Assembly (NCBI RefSeq): GCF_024171945.1
Contig: NZ_JAMTCR010000004.1
Span: 248,001 to 312,000 of the forward strand
Source of the DNA: Actinokineospora globicatena
GTDB taxonomy: Bacteria > Actinomycetota > Actinomycetes > Mycobacteriales > Pseudonocardiaceae
Reading direction: 5' to 3'
Length of the DNA: 64,000 bases
Below, piece by piece: positions 63,161 through 64,000 of the stretch. Made by a program: the position numbers and the translations under genes. Each line of letters begins with the position of its first letter. Position 1 is the first letter of the stretch. The notes under the pieces are model-generated. The model searched no databases, was not told the origin of the DNA, and saw nothing but the letters and a program-made list of their open reading frames with translations.

Positions 63161-64000
63161 TCCGCCGCACCAGCGACGGACCCTCGAAGACGAACCCGGT
63201 GTAGAGCTGCATGAGGCTGGCCCCGGCGTCGAGCATCCTGGTCGCGGCGTCGACGTCGAACACCCCACCGACCCCGATGATCGGCAGCGCGCCGCCGGTC
63301 TCGCGGGCCACGAACGCCACGACCTCCCGTGACCGGTGCGCCAGCGGTCGACCGCTGAGCCCGCCCGCCTCGGCCCCGGTCGGCGCCTCCGCCGCGGTGA
63401 GCCCGTCGCGGCCCAGGGTGGTGTTGGTCGCGATCACCCCGGACACCCGGTGGTCCGCGCAGACCTGGAGGACCTCGCTGATGGCCGCGTCGGTCAGGTC
63501 CGGGGCGATCTTGACCAGCAGCGGCTTGGCCTGGCCGCCTGCCGCGAGCTCGTCGGCCTCCCGGCGCAGCTCGCCCACGAGCGCGTCCAGCGCGGCCCGG
63601 TCCTGCAGCCCGCGCAGACCGGGGGTGTTGGGGGAGCTGACATTGACCGCGAAGTAGTCGCCGTACGGGTAGAGCGCGCGCAGCGAGTGGCGGTAGTCCT
63701 CGACCGCCTCCTCCACCGGGGTGATCTTCGACTTGCCGATGCTGATGCCCAGCGGCACCCCGACCGGGCCCAGCGCGGCCAGCCGGGCGGCCAGCGCGTC
63801 GGCCCCGGCGTTGTTGAAGCCCATCCGGTTGATGATCGCCTCGCTCTCGCGCAGGCGGAACAGCCGGGGCTGGGGGTTGCCCGGCTGGGCGTGCCGGGTG
63901 ACGGTGCCGACCTCGACGTGGCCGAAGCCCAGCGCGGGCCACGCCCGCAGCGCGCGGCCGTCCTTGTCCATCCCGGCGGCCAGCCCCACCACGCCGGGGA
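63135..64000 (-). CDS. pyrD: Dihydroorotate dehydrogenase (quinone), 5' end outside window
   Basis: Class 2 flavoenzyme that oxidises dihydroorotate using quinone in pyrimidine synthesis. The visible 288 residues include [82 protein letters not shown] with the catalytic Ser region, [20 protein letters not shown] and [20 protein letters not shown]. The membrane-associating N-terminus (about 60 residues) lies beyond the end of the window. Shares 26 bases with the permease gene. Confidence 0.95.
   Translation of the reverse strand, partial: PGVVGLAAGMDKDGRALRAWPALGFGHVEVGTVTRHAQPGNPQPRLFRLRESEAIINRMGFNNAGADALAARLAALGPVGVPLGISIGKSKITPVEEAVEDYRHSLRALYPYGDYFAVNVSSPNTPGLRGLQDRAALDALVGELRREADELAAGGQAKPLLVKIAPDLTDAAISEVLQVCADHRVSGVIATNTTLGRDGLTAAEAPTGAEAGGLSGRPLAHRSREVVAFVARETGGALPIIGVGGVFDVDAATRMLDAGASLMQLYTGFVFEGPSLVRRINRAVASR

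Overview
The window is very GC-rich, gene-dense DNA from an actinobacterium. GTG starts are common, many genes couple through 4-base GTGA/ATGA overlaps, and there are Tat signals, a PASTA-less Ser/Thr kinase and a DinB-like protein of the mycothiol-associated TIGR03085 family. The order of the core genes (rimP-nusA-ylxR-infB-DUF503-rbfA-nrnA-dinF, truB-ribF, rpsO-pnp-M16 protease-dapB, thyX-dapA-rnj-ftsK, argA, rimO-pgsA-cinA-clgR-pspA-pspM) is what I know from mycobacteria and Pseudonocardiaceae. Gene sizes and accessory genes fit Pseudonocardiaceae (Saccharothrix/Actinosynnema/Actinokineospora type) best; the genus is inference. No rRNA, tRNA, CRISPR array, prophage or transposase gene was seen.

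Layout. 1-10.8 kb: two small minus-strand genes, then the translation cluster rimP to rbfA, interrupted by a GNAT acetyltransferase and two tandem Tat-exported esterases before nrnA. 10.8-19.7 kb: a sugar-binding lipoprotein without permeases behind a DasR/GntR-like palindrome, two related small membrane proteins, a MATE pump, then a minus-strand block of an MFS carrier, truB and four tandem paralogues of an uncharacterised CxxC...H family, one ended early by an amber codon. 19.8-27.4 kb: ribF, an HTH protein, a 2H phosphoesterase, rpsO, pnp, an M16 peptidase, dapB and a small TPR-like membrane protein. 27.5-35.4 kb: accessory genes (hydrolase/ECF sigma/GyrI-like module, DUF2277, membrane proteins, YcaQ-type DNA glycosylase, RHH plus DUF4097 pair). 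35.5-42.8 kb: thyX, ACT protein, Ser/Thr kinase, TIGR03085 protein, dapA, RNase J and a class-A-beta-lactamase-like exported protein. 43.4-47.7 kb (minus): SulP transporter fused to a beta-carbonic anhydrase, an EamA exporter and an acyltransferase. 47.9-53.8 kb: ftsK, surface and lipoprotein genes, secreted phospholipase A2, a MerR regulator and argA. 53.9-64 kb: thiolase, MmcQ-like protein, rimO-pgsA-cinA, the clgR-pspA-pspM envelope-stress cluster, a uracil/xanthine permease and, convergent to it, the incomplete pyrD gene at the window edge.

The genes serve translation and RNA decay (rimP, nusA, infB, rbfA, truB, rpsO, pnp, rnj, nrnA, rimO), lysine and diaminopimelate synthesis (dapA, dapB), nucleotide supply (thyX, permease, pyrD), the envelope (ftsK, pgsA, psp genes) and stress control (ECF sigma, clgR).

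Features most worth following up: (1) an inverted pair of about 165-bp dispersed repeats (42845-43012 and 55288-55449), both between convergent genes and both carrying a DnaA-box-like nonamer; (2) the four-gene paralogue array at 14974-17413 with domain doubling and a nonsense truncation; (3) several palindromic operator candidates, including a ClgR-type box upstream of clgR and an AGGTAAA-N6-TTTACCT palindrome upstream of the SulP/carbonic anhydrase gene. All assignments come from reading motifs by eye; no database search was run.
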